Source: Trichosporon coremiiforme (taxonomy: Eukaryota > Basidiomycota > Tremellomycetes > Trichosporonales > Trichosporonaceae). From it: 64,000 bases of DNA. The notes beneath the pieces were generated by a model. That model was given only the letters and a program-made list of their open reading frames with translations, had not been told where the DNA came from and searched no databases. This document shows positions 20,959 through 33,119 of this stretch, in pieces (within the stretch, counting starts at the first letter, position 1; every line of letters starts with the position of its first letter). The DNA lies in assembly GCA_039545355.1 (NCBI GenBank), contig BCJJ01000008.1, positions 620,001-684,000 of the forward strand, given 5' to 3'. The position numbers and the translations under genes were made by a program.

Positions 20959-23180
20959 CTACTCCTCCTCGTCCCTCTTCTTCGCAATGAGGACGCAGTG
21001 CTGGCCACCAGCACTGCAGTCGACGGCATCGTACGGGCGGAGCTGCTTCGAGCGCACCAGCGTCGGCACGCTCGCCTCCTCGACGGAGCCGAGGCCGAGC
21101 TGGCCCTGGTTGCCGAGGCCCCAGGCGTAGACGTGGCCGCTCTTCGAGACGGCCAGGTTGTGTCGCGTACCCGCCGAAATGCGGGCAATCGGGTTGGACG
21201 CGGGCTCGGACCACGCCGGCATGGGGGGCACGATCTCGTAGGCTTCGGGGATGGGCGGGAAGGCGATCTGCATGTCAGCTCAACGCTTCGGTTAAGTAGC
21301 TGGAGAAGCGGCGTGTGGGAACGACCGCCTCGCTCCTCGCAACGCACACTTCGCTGCGCTCGTTGTGCGTCGCGGGTACTCACCCTAACAGGCTCCGGGA
21401 CATACTCTCCCATCGGGACACGCAGCGCCGCCTGCGCCTCGAGCAGCTTCATCTGCTTGTCCTCCTTGTCGTCCTCGCTGGCCTTCTCGAGCGCCTCCTC
21501 GGCCTCCTTGACCTTCTGCTCGCGCTCCTCCTGAATCTCCTTCCTGCGCTCCTTCAATCCTTCCTGGGCGGGATGGTCCTGGGCGAGTCCGAGCTCGTTT
21601 CCATCCTGACGTCCGACACCCCACACCTCGCCGTTGTCAAAGAGGAAGAGGGAGTGCGCGTCGCCGCCCTCGATCTGGACGACGCGGGCACCGCCGTGCT
21701 CCTTCGGCGAGAGGGACTCGACCTTCTGCGGCCGGATGACCATCTCCTCGGACGAATCGAGACCGGTCTGGCCGTACGTGTTCAGACCCCAGGCCCAGAC
21801 GTCGCCGTTCTTGTCCACTGCAAACGAGTGGAACATGCCCGCCGCGACGTGCACGATGTGGCGGAGGCCGAGGCGCTCCGGCTCCAGACCGGCTGCGGCG
21901 CGGCGCGCAAGGATCCTTCGGCCAAGCTGGTTCTGCTGTCCGTTGCCCCAGACGTAGACGTAGCCGTCGGACGTGAGTGCGAGAACGTGGTCGGCGCCAC
22001 AGGCGACGTCGACGACCTCAGCGCGAGCCAAAGCGGGGAGCTCCATGGGAACGAACTGGAACTTGGGGTGGCCCGGGACGCCGTCAAAGCCGAGGATACC
22101 CTCGTTGGAGCGGAACGAGCCCCAGGCGCGGAGACCGCCGTCGGCCGACAGAGCGACCGAGACAGAGTCACCGGCGGCGACCTTGACGGCACGGAAACCC
22201 TCGTCCTCAAGCGCCTTGACCACGAAGGGCCACGTCTCAAAGTCCTCGGCGGGCAGGGTCGAGCCGGGGTTCTCGGGGTCGGGCTGGTTGGCCGTGTTAC
22301 GGCCGAGAGCGGCGTTGTCGTTGATGCCCCACGAGCGCGTGTGGCCCGCCTCGTCGACAGCGAGCGTGTGCATGCCTCCGGCGGCGATCGACTCGATGCC
22401 ACCCGTGCCCGCGCCGAGCTCGCCGTCCTCGCGGTGCTCCTCGATCCTGGTCGTTAGCTTGGGCTGATAGAGGACAACAAAGCTCGCACACACGCTTACT
22501 CACCACTTGTGGATCTGAGGACGCGGCTTCTCGTCCAGGTCGTCGGGACCGGTACCGAACTGGCCCATGTCACCGGTACCCCACACGAAGAGGGCGAGGC
22601 CGCGGGGAGCCGGCGCCTCGGGAAGAGGGTTGACCTGCGGGCCGGTGCGGCGGCGCTTGACCTCCTTCTTCTTGGGAGGCTCCTTGGGCTCCTCGGAGCG
22701 GGCGCGCTTCGTGCCGTTCGTCGTGGCCTTGGGCTTGGGCTCCTCCTCTTCCTCCTCTTCCTCCTCTTCCTCCTCTTCCTCCTCTTCCTCCTCTTCCTCC
22801 TCTTCCTCCTCTTCCTCCTCTTCCTCCTCCTCCTCCTCCTCCTCCTCCTTCTTCTTGGCAGCCTTGGGCTTAGCGGCAGCCTTGGGCGCGGGCTTCTCCT
22901 TGGACGCGGGCTTTGCCTTGGCCGCAGGCTTGGCTGCCGTCTTGGAAGAAGCCTTGCTGCTGGTCTTGGACGTCGTCTTGGATTTGGCCGCAGGCTTCTC
23001 CTCCTTCTCGGCCTTCTCGGCCTTGCTGCTCGCCTTGGACGCCGTCTTGGACTTGGTGCCGCTCTTAGGCTTCGACGCCGGCTTCGACGCCTTGCTCTTC
23101 GTCGAGCTGGTCTTGGACGCGGGCTTGGATGCTGCCGTCAGCAAACAATTGAACAGACTTCACTCACTGGATCGCGCCAT
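20959..23180 (-). CDS. RCC1-type Ran guanine nucleotide exchange factor
   Basis: Four exons read on the minus strand: 23180-23168, 23131-22504, 22446-21384 and 21267-20959, giving 670 residues. All junctions use GTGAGT and end in AG after CTGAC or CTAAC. The first exon encodes only four full codons and is followed by a 36-bp intron. Residues about 1-105 are Lys/Ala/Ser-rich, then 36 Glu in a row, then a basic patch (KRARSEEPKEPPKKKEVKRRR) resembling a nuclear localisation signal. From residue about 190 come RCC1 propeller repeats, for example VWGTGDMGQFG, VYVWGNGQQNQLG, VWAWGLNTYGQTG, VWGVGRQDGNELG and VYAWGLGNQGQLG. A charged coiled segment of about 60 residues is inserted near residue 510. 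RCC1 loads Ran with GTP on chromatin, driving nuclear transport and spindle assembly. The yeast homologue is about 480 residues, so the extra length is mostly the N-terminal tail. Confidence 0.9.
21351..21362 (-). repeat. CGAGCGCAGCGA word, RCC1 gene intron 3
   Basis: Copy of the dispersed word within the 116-bp intron 21268-21383, sense with respect to this minus-strand gene and about 20 bases after the GTGAGT donor. The other two introns of the gene are 36 and 57 bp and lack it. Confidence 0.55.
22740..22847 (-). repeat. In-frame tract encoding 36 consecutive Glu
   Basis: 108 bases of repeated CTC/TTC triplets (plus strand), often in the 9-bp order CTCCTCTTC, encode 36 Glu in the N-terminal tail of the RCC1-type protein and are followed at the N-terminal side by three Lys codons. 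The mix of GAG and GAA argues against very recent single-triplet slippage, but the 9-bp period points to expansion. Confidence 0.9.
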
Positions 23181-24780
23181 GGTGGTGATGAGAGACGAAG
23201 GGAATAGAACGTTCGTCTGTTTTGCGATGTGGGATCGAGTGCAACTCTTTAGGTCACAAGTTTTCTGCGCTGCGCTTTCCGGCGAGCGATTACAGGGACT
23301 GGGTGGAGGAAGGCGCGTGCGTGAGTTACGTTCTTGACGAGCAAGCGCTGTGCTAGAGACCTGTTGTGTTGCGCTTCTCTCGGTGCTCAGCGCTCGGCAG
23401 TGAGATTTGATTGTTTTCTCCCTCACCCACCGAACCCAGGCCAAGCGGGGTCAAATGGCATGACGCAAGGTCACGTGTCGACATGATTCTTGTGATTCAC
23501 TTGGGATTCGCGTGGCACTCTGACACCCGTGCCTGATGTGTACGCGAATGCTTTGTTTTCGTCATTTCTTCTGTTCCTTCCGTAAAGGGGAGGAATGATT
23601 AATATGGCATCACGTGATGATGTTTGGTCTGAGACACGTCAACTGATGGCGGAGTCACAAGATGGGAGGTAACGCGTTTTGGGCAACGGCGAATAAAGTT
23701 TAACGCTGCTTAAGAGATTGCCCAGGACGGACACCTTGGACCAGGTCGCGCGGCGCATGGCATGCCGGGGATGACGGCAAGAGTCAGGCGAGAGCCAGGG
23801 GCGGGGCCATGAAGAACAGAGGTTCATCGTGTGTGTGTGCGTGTGTGTGTCCTTGATGTTGACAGAAGCACAAGAGTCCTGACATCCTGATGGGGCGGGT
23901 CCTGACGTCCTGACGTCCTGACGGTGGTCCTGACATGACCTGATGCAGTGGGCTGTGGAGTGCACCCTGTTGCTACCTGAGTCCTTCCGACCGGGCCATG
24001 TCGAGTACTGATTTGGTTAGTTGTGGTGATAGTCCTAATGGGGAAGTGCATGGGCCAGTGACTGATTTCTTTTTCAGGTGCTTGGAGGTAAGGAGTCAGG
24101 TACACAGGTTTCTAGCACAAGGCACGATGGCTTAGTTCAGGCGACTCGGGCGTTCAGGCAACAAGCAGGCTTCCCCTTATGCTCTACGGTCCCGTCTACG
24201 CTCGGCTCAGGTAGCGTAACAGAGCGAGTGAGCGAGTGAGCATGCTAGCGTAGACTTGACTCATCTTGGATGGCTTACCCCGGCCTGCGCCCCCATGTCC
24301 CACCTCACCTCATCTTGCTAGTCCTCTCTCACACTCCTCCTTCCCACACCGAGCTCCCACCATCCCGCCTCGACCACTTGCCTTCTCCTCATCCATCACA
24401 TCCCCATCCCCATCCCCCGTACATTACACGACTCATGCTCATCTAACCGCAAAACACCTTCATGTAGTCGAGTATCGACGAACTCATCTTCCCCCGCATC
24501 CACAACAACACTCATCCACACACCCACACAAACAATTCCCACCACCCCATCTCCCCTACACTACCGCGACTGCTCTACACATACACGATTAAGAACGCGT
24601 CCGGCAAACGAACAAAACAACCACCACTGCGCCTCCACACCCTTGCATTGAACAACGACCCGTATCATCTCTTTATCGCTTCCCGGACACTGTATTCCCT
24701 ACTCGCATCGCATCGCATACGCATTCCAACCAACATTCCCCACACATCCTCACTTGCACCAGCTATCTCTCTCATCCACC
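23181..24780. promoter_or_regulatory. Divergent promoter region between RCC1-type and Wee1-type genes
   Basis: 1.6 kb separates two divergent cell-cycle genes. It holds a GT-rich microsatellite at about 23828-23851, direct repeats of TCCTGAC at about 23875-23940, and a GAGCGAGTGAGCGAGTGAGC stretch at about 24221-24241. The plus strand is strongly C-rich and G-poor from about 24280 to 24780, as expected for the leader of the kinase gene. No coding frame is supported. Confidence 0.5.
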
Positions 24781-27700
24781 ATGCAGTCCTTACCCATCGA
24801 CACCCCCTCGACTACGCCCTCGCGGCGCCCGTCGCCGCTTCTGTTCGAGCCCCACGACCGCTCCGTCCAGTCCCTGTTACCGCCATCTCCGAAGCGTGCC
24901 CGCGCCTCGCCGTGCTCGCAGCCCATGCACCGCCGCGTGACTCCCACAAGCACGCGCAAGGGCGTGTCACGTCTCTCGCCGATACCCTGCACGTCGGTCT
25001 TTGGGGGCTCGGCGTCGTACTCATCGGCGTCGACAGTTCCCGCCCGTAGACGCACAGGCGATGATCTGCGGAGGTCGCAGTCATCCTCCAGGCGGCGCGA
25101 CATGACGGTTCCCTTGGTGAGTTACTCTAGTGAAATTGTTTTGCATGGGTTGTCGTAAGCTTGCAGAAGTCATTATGACCGAAGCGGTTCAATTCAAGGA
25201 AGGCAGCCCCATTGACGGTTGTTGCTCATGTTTAACCTGAGCGTGAATTGGCTGACGTCTTGTTTAGCTCTCTCAGACCTTCTCGTCCGTGTCTCTCTCC
25301 CAGACAGCGACACCACCCCTCGCCCCCGACCTATCCCCCGATGCTTCATTCCGCTCGACGTCGAGCGCCGGCCTGAGCATGGCGACCCCCGTGACTGAAG
25401 CTGGTTCCCCCCTGCAGTCGTCCAAACTCAAGCTGCGCACACCTGCCGCCTTACACGAGATGACGCACTCTTCGTCGAATTCCCCTATGCCTGCAATCAA
25501 CTCCCTTCTAGGAAGTCCTTTCAATGCACGCAAGCCCCTGCCCTTCGAATTCAGCATTGCTTCCCCGACTTGGAATCACGGGAAGGATAACGATGCCAAT
25601 CTCTTCGGCGACGGCTGGGACGCCAAGTCGTCTTCCCCCATGGACCTGGTTGGACGCCTGAGCCCCGGTCTGTCCAAACCACACCACTATCACTCTGCGG
25701 ATGAGGGCAGTGGCAGCTGCACCAGTGCGTCGTCGTCATCCATGTTCTCACCAGAGTACAACGAAGGAAGCAGTACTCACCCTTCTGTTGTCGGTCTCTG
25801 GAACGACGATTCTTGCGACGAAGAGGTACCATTCGCCGCACGCACTAAGCTGTTTGTGGGAAAATGCCTCAAGGGGAAGAAGAGTGCGACGCGCCTCAAG
25901 CCCTTGTACAGCCCAGGACCAGCCTCTCCGCTAGTCATGTCTTGCAACACGAACAATACCTTTTCCAGCAGTCCCGACTCGTCACCCGTCCAGCCCACTT
26001 TCCTCTCGGCCAGTACGTCTGCGATCGAAGGAAGGTCTATTCCGGGCGGCCTCCAGTCCCCTGTGGAGGACTACTTCAGCCGCCGGCCCCAGTCTGCCAG
26101 GAAGCGCACGCCGAACGACCGCTTCGCCACTTCCCCTCACGAGCTCTTTCTCTCCCAGTGCAACAACAGTCGCGGCTTTGAGCTGACGCCTCGCCCCGAC
26201 GGACCGCGTACCCCCGTGGTCCCCATGTCTGATGACATTGCCGGATCGGACCACTCACCTCTGCGGCACAGCTCCACCGCTGTGCATGCCTTGCCTCTGT
26301 CCCCATCAGCACCTCTGCTGTCGCGTAGGCAGGACGGACTGCAGCTGCATCTGACCCCGCGCAACCGTTCGCCGGCTAGCGTGTCTCGTTCAAAATCGAA
26401 CCGGGTAGCACGGTCCCTGCCCACGAGACCGACCTTGCGCCGCGGTCTCACGGAGCCTGCAAACAAGACGCCCAAGGCCCCTCCCGTTCCTCAGCTTGGC
26501 ACCCCTGTGTCTGAGCTTTTCGGTGACGAGAAGCCGTCGCCTGCGGCGTTCTCTTCGACTGGTCTCGTCAAGAAGCGCGGCGCACGCCTGAACATCCCTC
26601 GGTTCGCAGCCAAGCTGAAGGCGCCACAGCCGCTCTCCTTTGATGACAAACCGAAGCGTCCGGCAGCCCAGGCTGCTGCTCCCACTAGTGGTAGTGACAC
26701 TGAAACGGACGACTCGGAGGGAGACCAGCTGTCGCCCATCAAGCCTTTGCGATCAGGCCCCTTCAGGATGTCTCTCAATAGCACTCGGACACACTCTAGG
26801 AACGGGTCCTTGGCCAGTGACATTGCGTCTTCGCCGTTCCGCCGCTCGCATGGACATGCGCGCATGTCATCGACCGCCTCTAGCATTGGCGGGTCGAAGG
26901 GCTTGCGCAGAAAAAGCAGCGCCATGTTTACGTCTGCGGGTAGTATCGCAAGTGACACCGAGTTCAGTCCGGCTACACCCACAAAGCCTCTGCCACTGGC
27001 CCGTGAGTACCCAATCGTTGTTGAAAAATGGCAAACAAGAATAGTCCCTGACGAAATCTCAGTGCAGCAGCAACCTATGTTCGGTATCTCGACGCCATCG
27101 CCAGTTTCAGCCACACAGTACCCTTTCTCTCGCCGGTCATCTGTTGCCTCGATGGCCTCAATGGACGCCACATCACCAGCCTGCACCCCGTCGACCGGCC
27201 CAGGAGGACGCGTCCGTGCCTTGTCTCGCGGCTTGGCTGCCCGTTTATCCAACCCGATGCTGTCCAGCACGTTCAGGACACAGTCGCCATTCATGCCTAC
27301 AACCCCGGCGTCCGTCTCAGCCGCCGCCGAGGGGTACATCCCGGAGGATGTCCGCGCGGCTGGGGCGGGCAAACTCGAGCGCGACTTCACTCTCGTTCAG
27401 GCACTAGGGGCTGGCGAGTTCAGCAGCGTGTGGAAAGTCAGACATAAGGGCGACGGCAAGATGTGGGCCGTTAAGACGGGCCGCCCGTACACCGGGGTCA
27501 AGAACCGGTCACACCAGTTGGAGGAGGTTGCGATCCTGACGCGTCTGTCGGAACAGCCGCACCCCAACATTCTGCGCTTCGTCGACTCGTGGGAGCAGGG
27601 CGGCCGTCTGCACATTCGCACCGAGCTCGCCGAGTGCGGCGACCTGTCGCGATACCTACTCTCGCTCGGCGACCAGCGGGGTCTGGATGAGGGCCGCGTC

Positions 27701-28417
27701 TGGAAGGTCATGGCCGAGCTGACCTCCGCGCTCGACCACATTCACTCGAACGGGATCCTGCACTTGGACTTCAAACCGAGCAACATTCTCGTTACGAGGG
27801 AGGGTGCGCTCAAGGTTGCGGACTTTGGCATGAGCGTGTTCAAGAACACCGGCTTCCTCAGCGGCGAGAGCACGCGGCGCCCGTCGCCGACCCTGCCTTC
27901 GTTTGCGGAGAATGCGGACCATTACAGCGATCACCTGGCGATCACGACGAACAAACTGTTAGGTCTCGCGCCGAGCCCTGTCATGGACCGGGAGGTTGAG
28001 GGTGACCGCGAGTACCTGTGCCCCGAGGCTCTGCACGATGCGACGCCGGGCCCCGAGGCGGATGTGTTCAGCCTGGGCATCCTGGTGCTCGAAGCTGCGC
28101 TCAACGTGTGCCTCCCCTCGAACGGTGACGCATGGGTCAAGCTGCGGAGCGACGACTATTCGGACCTGGACGAGCACTACGTGCAGCGCGAGCAGGTTGT
28201 AGGCGCGACGGAGCTCCCTGTGGTTTCCGGTCGCCTGCTCACGACGGTAAAGCAGATGATGCTGTCGTCTCCGCAGTGGCGCATCAAGCTAGACGAGGTG
28301 CTCGCGCTGGAACCAGTCGTGCGTGCGGCCGACGCGATGCGCGGCGAGGGCATGTGGCAGGCGAGCCCTGCGCTAGTCGAGGAGGAGGACGGGTGGCTGG
28401 ACTGGCTGCTGTCCTAG
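24781..28417 (+). CDS. wee1: Wee1-type mitosis-inhibitor protein kinase
   Basis: Exons 24781-25116 and 25268-28417 give 1161 residues; an in-frame alternative acceptor at 25277 would drop three. The ATG follows CATCCACC, while an in-frame ATG at 24754 has weaker context. About 815 N-terminal residues are Ser/Pro-rich and disordered, with many SP and TP sites. The kinase domain runs from about 816 to 1150: GAGEFSSV near 827, AVK near 847, HLDFKPSNIL near 945, DFGMS near 963 and GDREYLCPE near 1025. HLD in place of HRD, and GDxxYLxPE, mark the Wee1 family. Wee1 phosphorylates the inhibitory Tyr of Cdk1, delaying entry into mitosis; the long N-terminal region is normally the site of regulation. 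The gene is divergent from the RCC1-type gene, and its 3' flank carries the dispersed GCGAGCGNAGCGAGC word. Confidence 0.88.
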
Positions 28418-28597
28418 ACGAGCGTGAGCGACGACAACCGCCGAGAACATCGGCACACAACATACAATATCTTGATTTGCCTCACTCATTCACATTCTCA
28501 TTTCAGTTTGTCTCATAACAACTATAATCATTAGCATTGCATCGACACCTGTGTACACCTGACATGCCATCTGTTTTCTATGTCCGCCAGCGAAGGA

Positions 28598-28612
28598 GCG
28601 AGCGCAGCGAGC
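28598..28612 (+). repeat. GCGAGCGCAGCGAGC word, Wee1-type gene 3' flank
   Basis: Perfect 15-base copy about 180 bases after the kinase stop codon, in sense orientation. Confidence 0.6.
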
Positions 28613-31600
28613 AAGTGAGCCACAAATCATCAACGGCGACTTGGGACTTTGACGCCCGCAGCTTACAGCCCACGACCCGCGTCCCAACGCGTCAAACGAC
28701 CGTCCAGTCCCCAATCTGCAACTGGGTGTGAGAACATGACCGCTCATGTCCATATGAGTAGCCAGGGCCACAGAGAGCGTGACAAGGGTCCGGAAACCCT
28801 TGACCCATCTCAGGGAGGCGAAGAGGGCGCTACGGCCCAGGGTTCCGGAAAGTCTAAGGGCAAAGGTATCCGGACGGCCCACATTTGTTCATGGCTTCCA
28901 CGGTCCACGGCTCGGCACCAACTTGCGCCTAATACGCCACGGCGTCCGGTGGGGTTGTTGTGCAGAGATCATGTCAGATCATGTCCGGAGAGATACAGGG
29001 TAGATACAGGAAAGGCGGTGATGGGATCATGTCTAGCAGTTCAGTAATACTATAGGACGGTGCTTGCGTGCAGGATAGATGGATTATGCTCTGCTTAGAC
29101 CAGGAAGAGCGTGCAGGAGTCAATATGACAAAACAACTCAGAATAATTAAAGTTAAGTCTAAACGGTGGCGCTCTTGACTGGTCGGGCTTGTTGGGCTTT
29201 GTGACCACATTTGCTCACTTGCTCAGTATTCTGCTTGGGCTCGGAAATTACTCAATGCAGCGAGGCAGGTCGTCTCTGTTTTTTTTTTCTTTGGGAAGCT
29301 TCGGATGCCCGGGTGCCCGGATGCCCGGACTGTACAGAAGAAAAGGAAACGACATTGGACCGGATGTCTCAGACTTTAGTCTGCTTTCGGGGGCCGTGGA
29401 CCCGAAAGCAGGTTACTGGTTCGACTTGGCGGAATTGAGTATTACCATATGCGTCAGCGCGACCATCGCGTCAGCACAGCCATCGTGTCAGCCCGGCCAG
29501 CGCCGCCAGCGTGGTCAGTTGCACGGTCGCCGATGACGCGTCAGCATACATGTGGGCCTTGTTCGGTGACTGTTCACCTGCTTCATTGTGCGCATGCGAG
29601 GACACGGGCGCACATGCGTGTGGAATATACTCTCGATCACGAGTCAGAAGAGGCAAGTTCGGCCACAAATCCTCAGAGATCTGTACGGTGTCTGCACACA
29701 AAACAATACAATGCCAACTCGGCGACTGTCAAATCTGTCGGGGCCCGCATTATGACGGTGCTGCACCTCTCCTCTGCCCACGTGTGCCGCTTCTTGGCTT
29801 TGTGCTCCGAGTAACTAACCGTTTGTCACCGCAGTCAAACGACCTCCTTTGGCCCAGCCTTCGAACTGCCCGATCAATGGTAACGGTGTCAACTTAGGAG
29901 CTTAGTTGCCCGGGTAGTGGGGTCTGCAACCATCGCCAGAGAGTGGGACAGGTCACTGACCAAGACTGTGGAGACTGTGGGATGGGTTAGAGGGGCAGTG
30001 GAGGTCACGGCCGCTGGTGAACCTTATCTCCTCGATCTCTCCGTGTTACCGTCCTTTGGTCCGTGTTCCGCGGATGGCTTCTGACGCCCGTTTCGGCACA
30101 GCACGGCCCATCGGCACAGCGCGGCACGGCACGTCGGCCGGTCGGCCGGCACGACGGCAGGGTAGTCGCCCGCCGAGCTTGGTGTGAGGGAGGCGGAAAG
30201 GAAGGGTGGGAGGCCTGTGCTCAACTAGCAATGCTATGTTTCTCTCCGCTTGTCCCCCGTCTGCTCTCCGCCTCTGCCTCCGAAGTTTGTGACATCATGA
30301 AACTAAGTGCTGCAGGTCGCATGGACATGTGGGAAGGGAGAAGGGGTCGATCGACGATCGCGAAGAGATCGGAAGGAGGTTGGAGAAATCTGATCGGACG
30401 GCGACTTTACGGACCGAGGTGTGGACCTGGCGATGCTGTTGCCGCACTGTTTGATAGAGAGAGTTTTCGGAACAACCATGTTGGGAGAAGAGGAAGGGTA
30501 GGGAAGTTGCAAGGTCCGAGATGTCAGAAAACTGGCTATGCTTCTGGCTTGTGATCGAAGGAAGGAAGTTATTGAGGCAGTGTATTCCAGCGTACGGACA
30601 TCTGAAACTTGGGCTTACATTGGCCAGGTCGAGGTCGAGAGAACTGCTGCGCGTGCTGGACCAGTAGACCAGTATTCTCAGAGTTGTTCCTCGACCAGCA
30701 CTGTGGTTTGCGACGAATACCTGAACGTCGCGCCGAAACGCGGCGAGAGGTTACCCACACTGCCTCGTGCCAACCGGCACGCATGCAAGGTACGGAGCAT
30801 AGTTGTACCTTGATCTCTCTTCGCTGTTTTGTGGCTCTTTCCACTCGTGACCCCGTTTCACGTCCCTTTATGGCCTGGTCCAGCCTCGACTCGAGGTGAT
30901 AAGGCGACTTGTGAGTTCGAGAACTGGTTGGGGTTCAAAGAAAAGGAACACCATTCACCCAGGTTTAGGGGTGAGGAGGTGCATTCGATGTTTCAGTGTG
31001 CCCTCGATAGCGGTCTGCGCCGCGTCGCTCCGTTGTATTGGGTCCGAATAGACGAAGAGCACACAAAAGAAGGAGATATGAAGGGGGAAAAAGGGTCGTA
31101 TTCACATCGGCCCCGGGAGTGATACTCTAATGGTGACCTGGAATGCACGCCTGTAATGCGTAGAAGCAATTCTTCAATACTATTCTCTCGACGACGGCCG
31201 TGCTCTCTATGCCCGCCAGCTGTACAGATTCACAGTTTCGAAATAGAAGAACCAGGAGCAGTCGAAGAAGCGAAGTGTATTTAGTCAGGTCCGGAGTAAA
31301 GTAGTTGTACCTTGTTCTCTCACTGGCGTCTTGTTCTTTTCAACGGAGACTTATCCCTTCAAACTGCTCTTTCAGTTGGATTGTAGGAGCAGGTCATGTT
31401 CTGGCACACTTCTTTGTCTCCGAGAATAAACTGTCCCGTCGTATGTCCGAAAGAACCCCAGTCTCGCAGCCTCTGAAACTGGACTGGGGACCGGACCCTC
31501 GGAGCGTGCCTTCGTACCTTGGCGTTGGACTGGCGTTGAGCGAGATCTTCTGCACAGTCGAAGGAAATCGCTTCTATGAAGGAGGGTGTGCTTCTGAACG

Positions 31601-32932
31601 TTCCTCACTAGCAGCATTCAACTGCGGTTGTTCCTCACGCCCACCCCATGTCCGCTAGCCTGTCAGAAGACACCAGGGAGGGAGTGAATAGTTCCTCTGC
31701 CATCGCTCGTTGTGTGAATGGTTCCTCTACCAATCGCTCGTTTGCAGCTCAATTTCGTTCCTCCACAGGACTTGGCGTTTGCAGTGCCAATATACAAGAC
31801 CATCGCTAGCAGCTCAATGGTCCTCTACCAGTCGCTAGGCAGTATATCGTTCCTCTCCAACCAGCACTAAAGCTAGCTCACACAAGCGAGTTTTTGGAAC
31901 CCAAATACCCCAGTATCCCGAAAACTCACCGTGGCGCTGCAACTGCGGCGCTCTTCGGCTCGTACAACTTTCCATCTGCACGTACTAATCCACCTCTTTC
32001 TCAATGGTGCCTCATCGTTAGAACGTTAGGACGGACAAGAGGACGGGAAAGCGGATTTTCGGACCTGACTCACTAGTCTCCGGTCGGCATTCGGCGAGAC
32101 AGTCATCGTTTCTCTTGCCCGCAGACCCATAGGTACATTCAAACAACACTGGAGCCGAATTTTAGAGGCATGCACGTACTAATGCAGAAAACTTGGGAAC
32201 GTTAGCGCCCATCAACGCTGGGGTAGGTGCGGGGTTCGGAGTACGGAGGTGCCACGGAGAGTACGACGTGAACAACCGCGGGCGGCGCGGCCCCAAGCCA
32301 GAACTGAATGTTAGGCACTCCGAGCGCGAACGTGCTCCGAGAGCATTACGACGACAGCGTCGAGTGGCGAAGGAATGAGAGGTACCTCGTGGATTCCGCG
32401 AGACATGAATAGAGTTCTTCGGCTCGAAGGAGTCACGGCTTGCGCACGTCTGCGCGTCTGCGCATCTGCCCGTACGCAAGTAAGTCGTACTCGTTCCTTC
32501 CTGATATGGTCTCACCACGTCGATGCAGAAGACTGGAGCACGTACGTTTGTCTCAGCCCGGACAAACGCACCTGACCAGCCCACGACGTACGTTGTTCCG
32601 AGAGGTGGTCGTGCGACTACGCCCCAGGACAACATGAGACATGGCATGAAGCTCCCGAAAGCACGAGCCACAACAGTCGTCGTAATCCATCCTTTGGCCG
32701 GTCCGTGGCTGCGGGCGCCACCTTCGTGCCGTTATCTCTTGCCACTTTTCACTGCTAAGCGCGGCCACTACTCATGGGATGTGGGGAATGCTGGAGTCTC
32801 TGGCGGATATCGGAAGAGCGTGTGGCGGACGTCCCCAACTATCCCTCTCGAGGCATCTGAGATTCAAGTAACCGCGACGAGGCTCAGCCTGACAGCAGAT
32901 CACACTCCGGCTGAAGACTTCGTTCGACTGCG

Positions 32933-32947
32933 GCTCGCTGCGCTCAC
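32933..32947 (-). repeat. GTGAGCGCAGCGAGC word, spermidine synthase fusion 3' flank
   Basis: Near-copy about 170 bases downstream of the stop codon of the minus-strand fusion gene, again in the sense orientation of that gene. Confidence 0.55.
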
Positions 32948-33119
32948 CTCCCGACAACAGTCGTGCTACTCGGGCTCTCGGCGCCCACCTTATGTGCTGC
33001 TCGCGCTCATGCTCTCTACGCTCGCCGAGCGCTTCACCAGATCCCTCTTCACAATGCATATACTAGTTGTATTTAACATTTTGAATATGTTTCTATTTAC
33101 TTTTGATCGCCGAATGCGC

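Larger units (their letters stand above)
28418..33119. other. 4.7-kb intergenic tract, no gene recognised
   Basis: Between the 3' ends of the kinase gene and of the spermidine synthase-saccharopine dehydrogenase gene, which converge. Short frames on both strands lack domains, codon bias or consistent splice sites. A local repeat of the type GGATGCCCGGGTGCCCGG lies at about 29303-29332. Confidence 0.55.

Noticed and set aside
21315..22457. 380-codon plus-strand frame
   Set aside because: Antisense shadow of the RCC1-type gene; it also runs through an intron of that gene.
26491..27390. 299-codon minus-strand frame
   Set aside because: Antisense to the Wee1-type kinase coding region, without any recognisable content.
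32080..32700. Frames with short Arg-rich reads near 32.2-32.7 kb on both strands
   Set aside because: Mutually antisense, no domain, no consistent codon bias.
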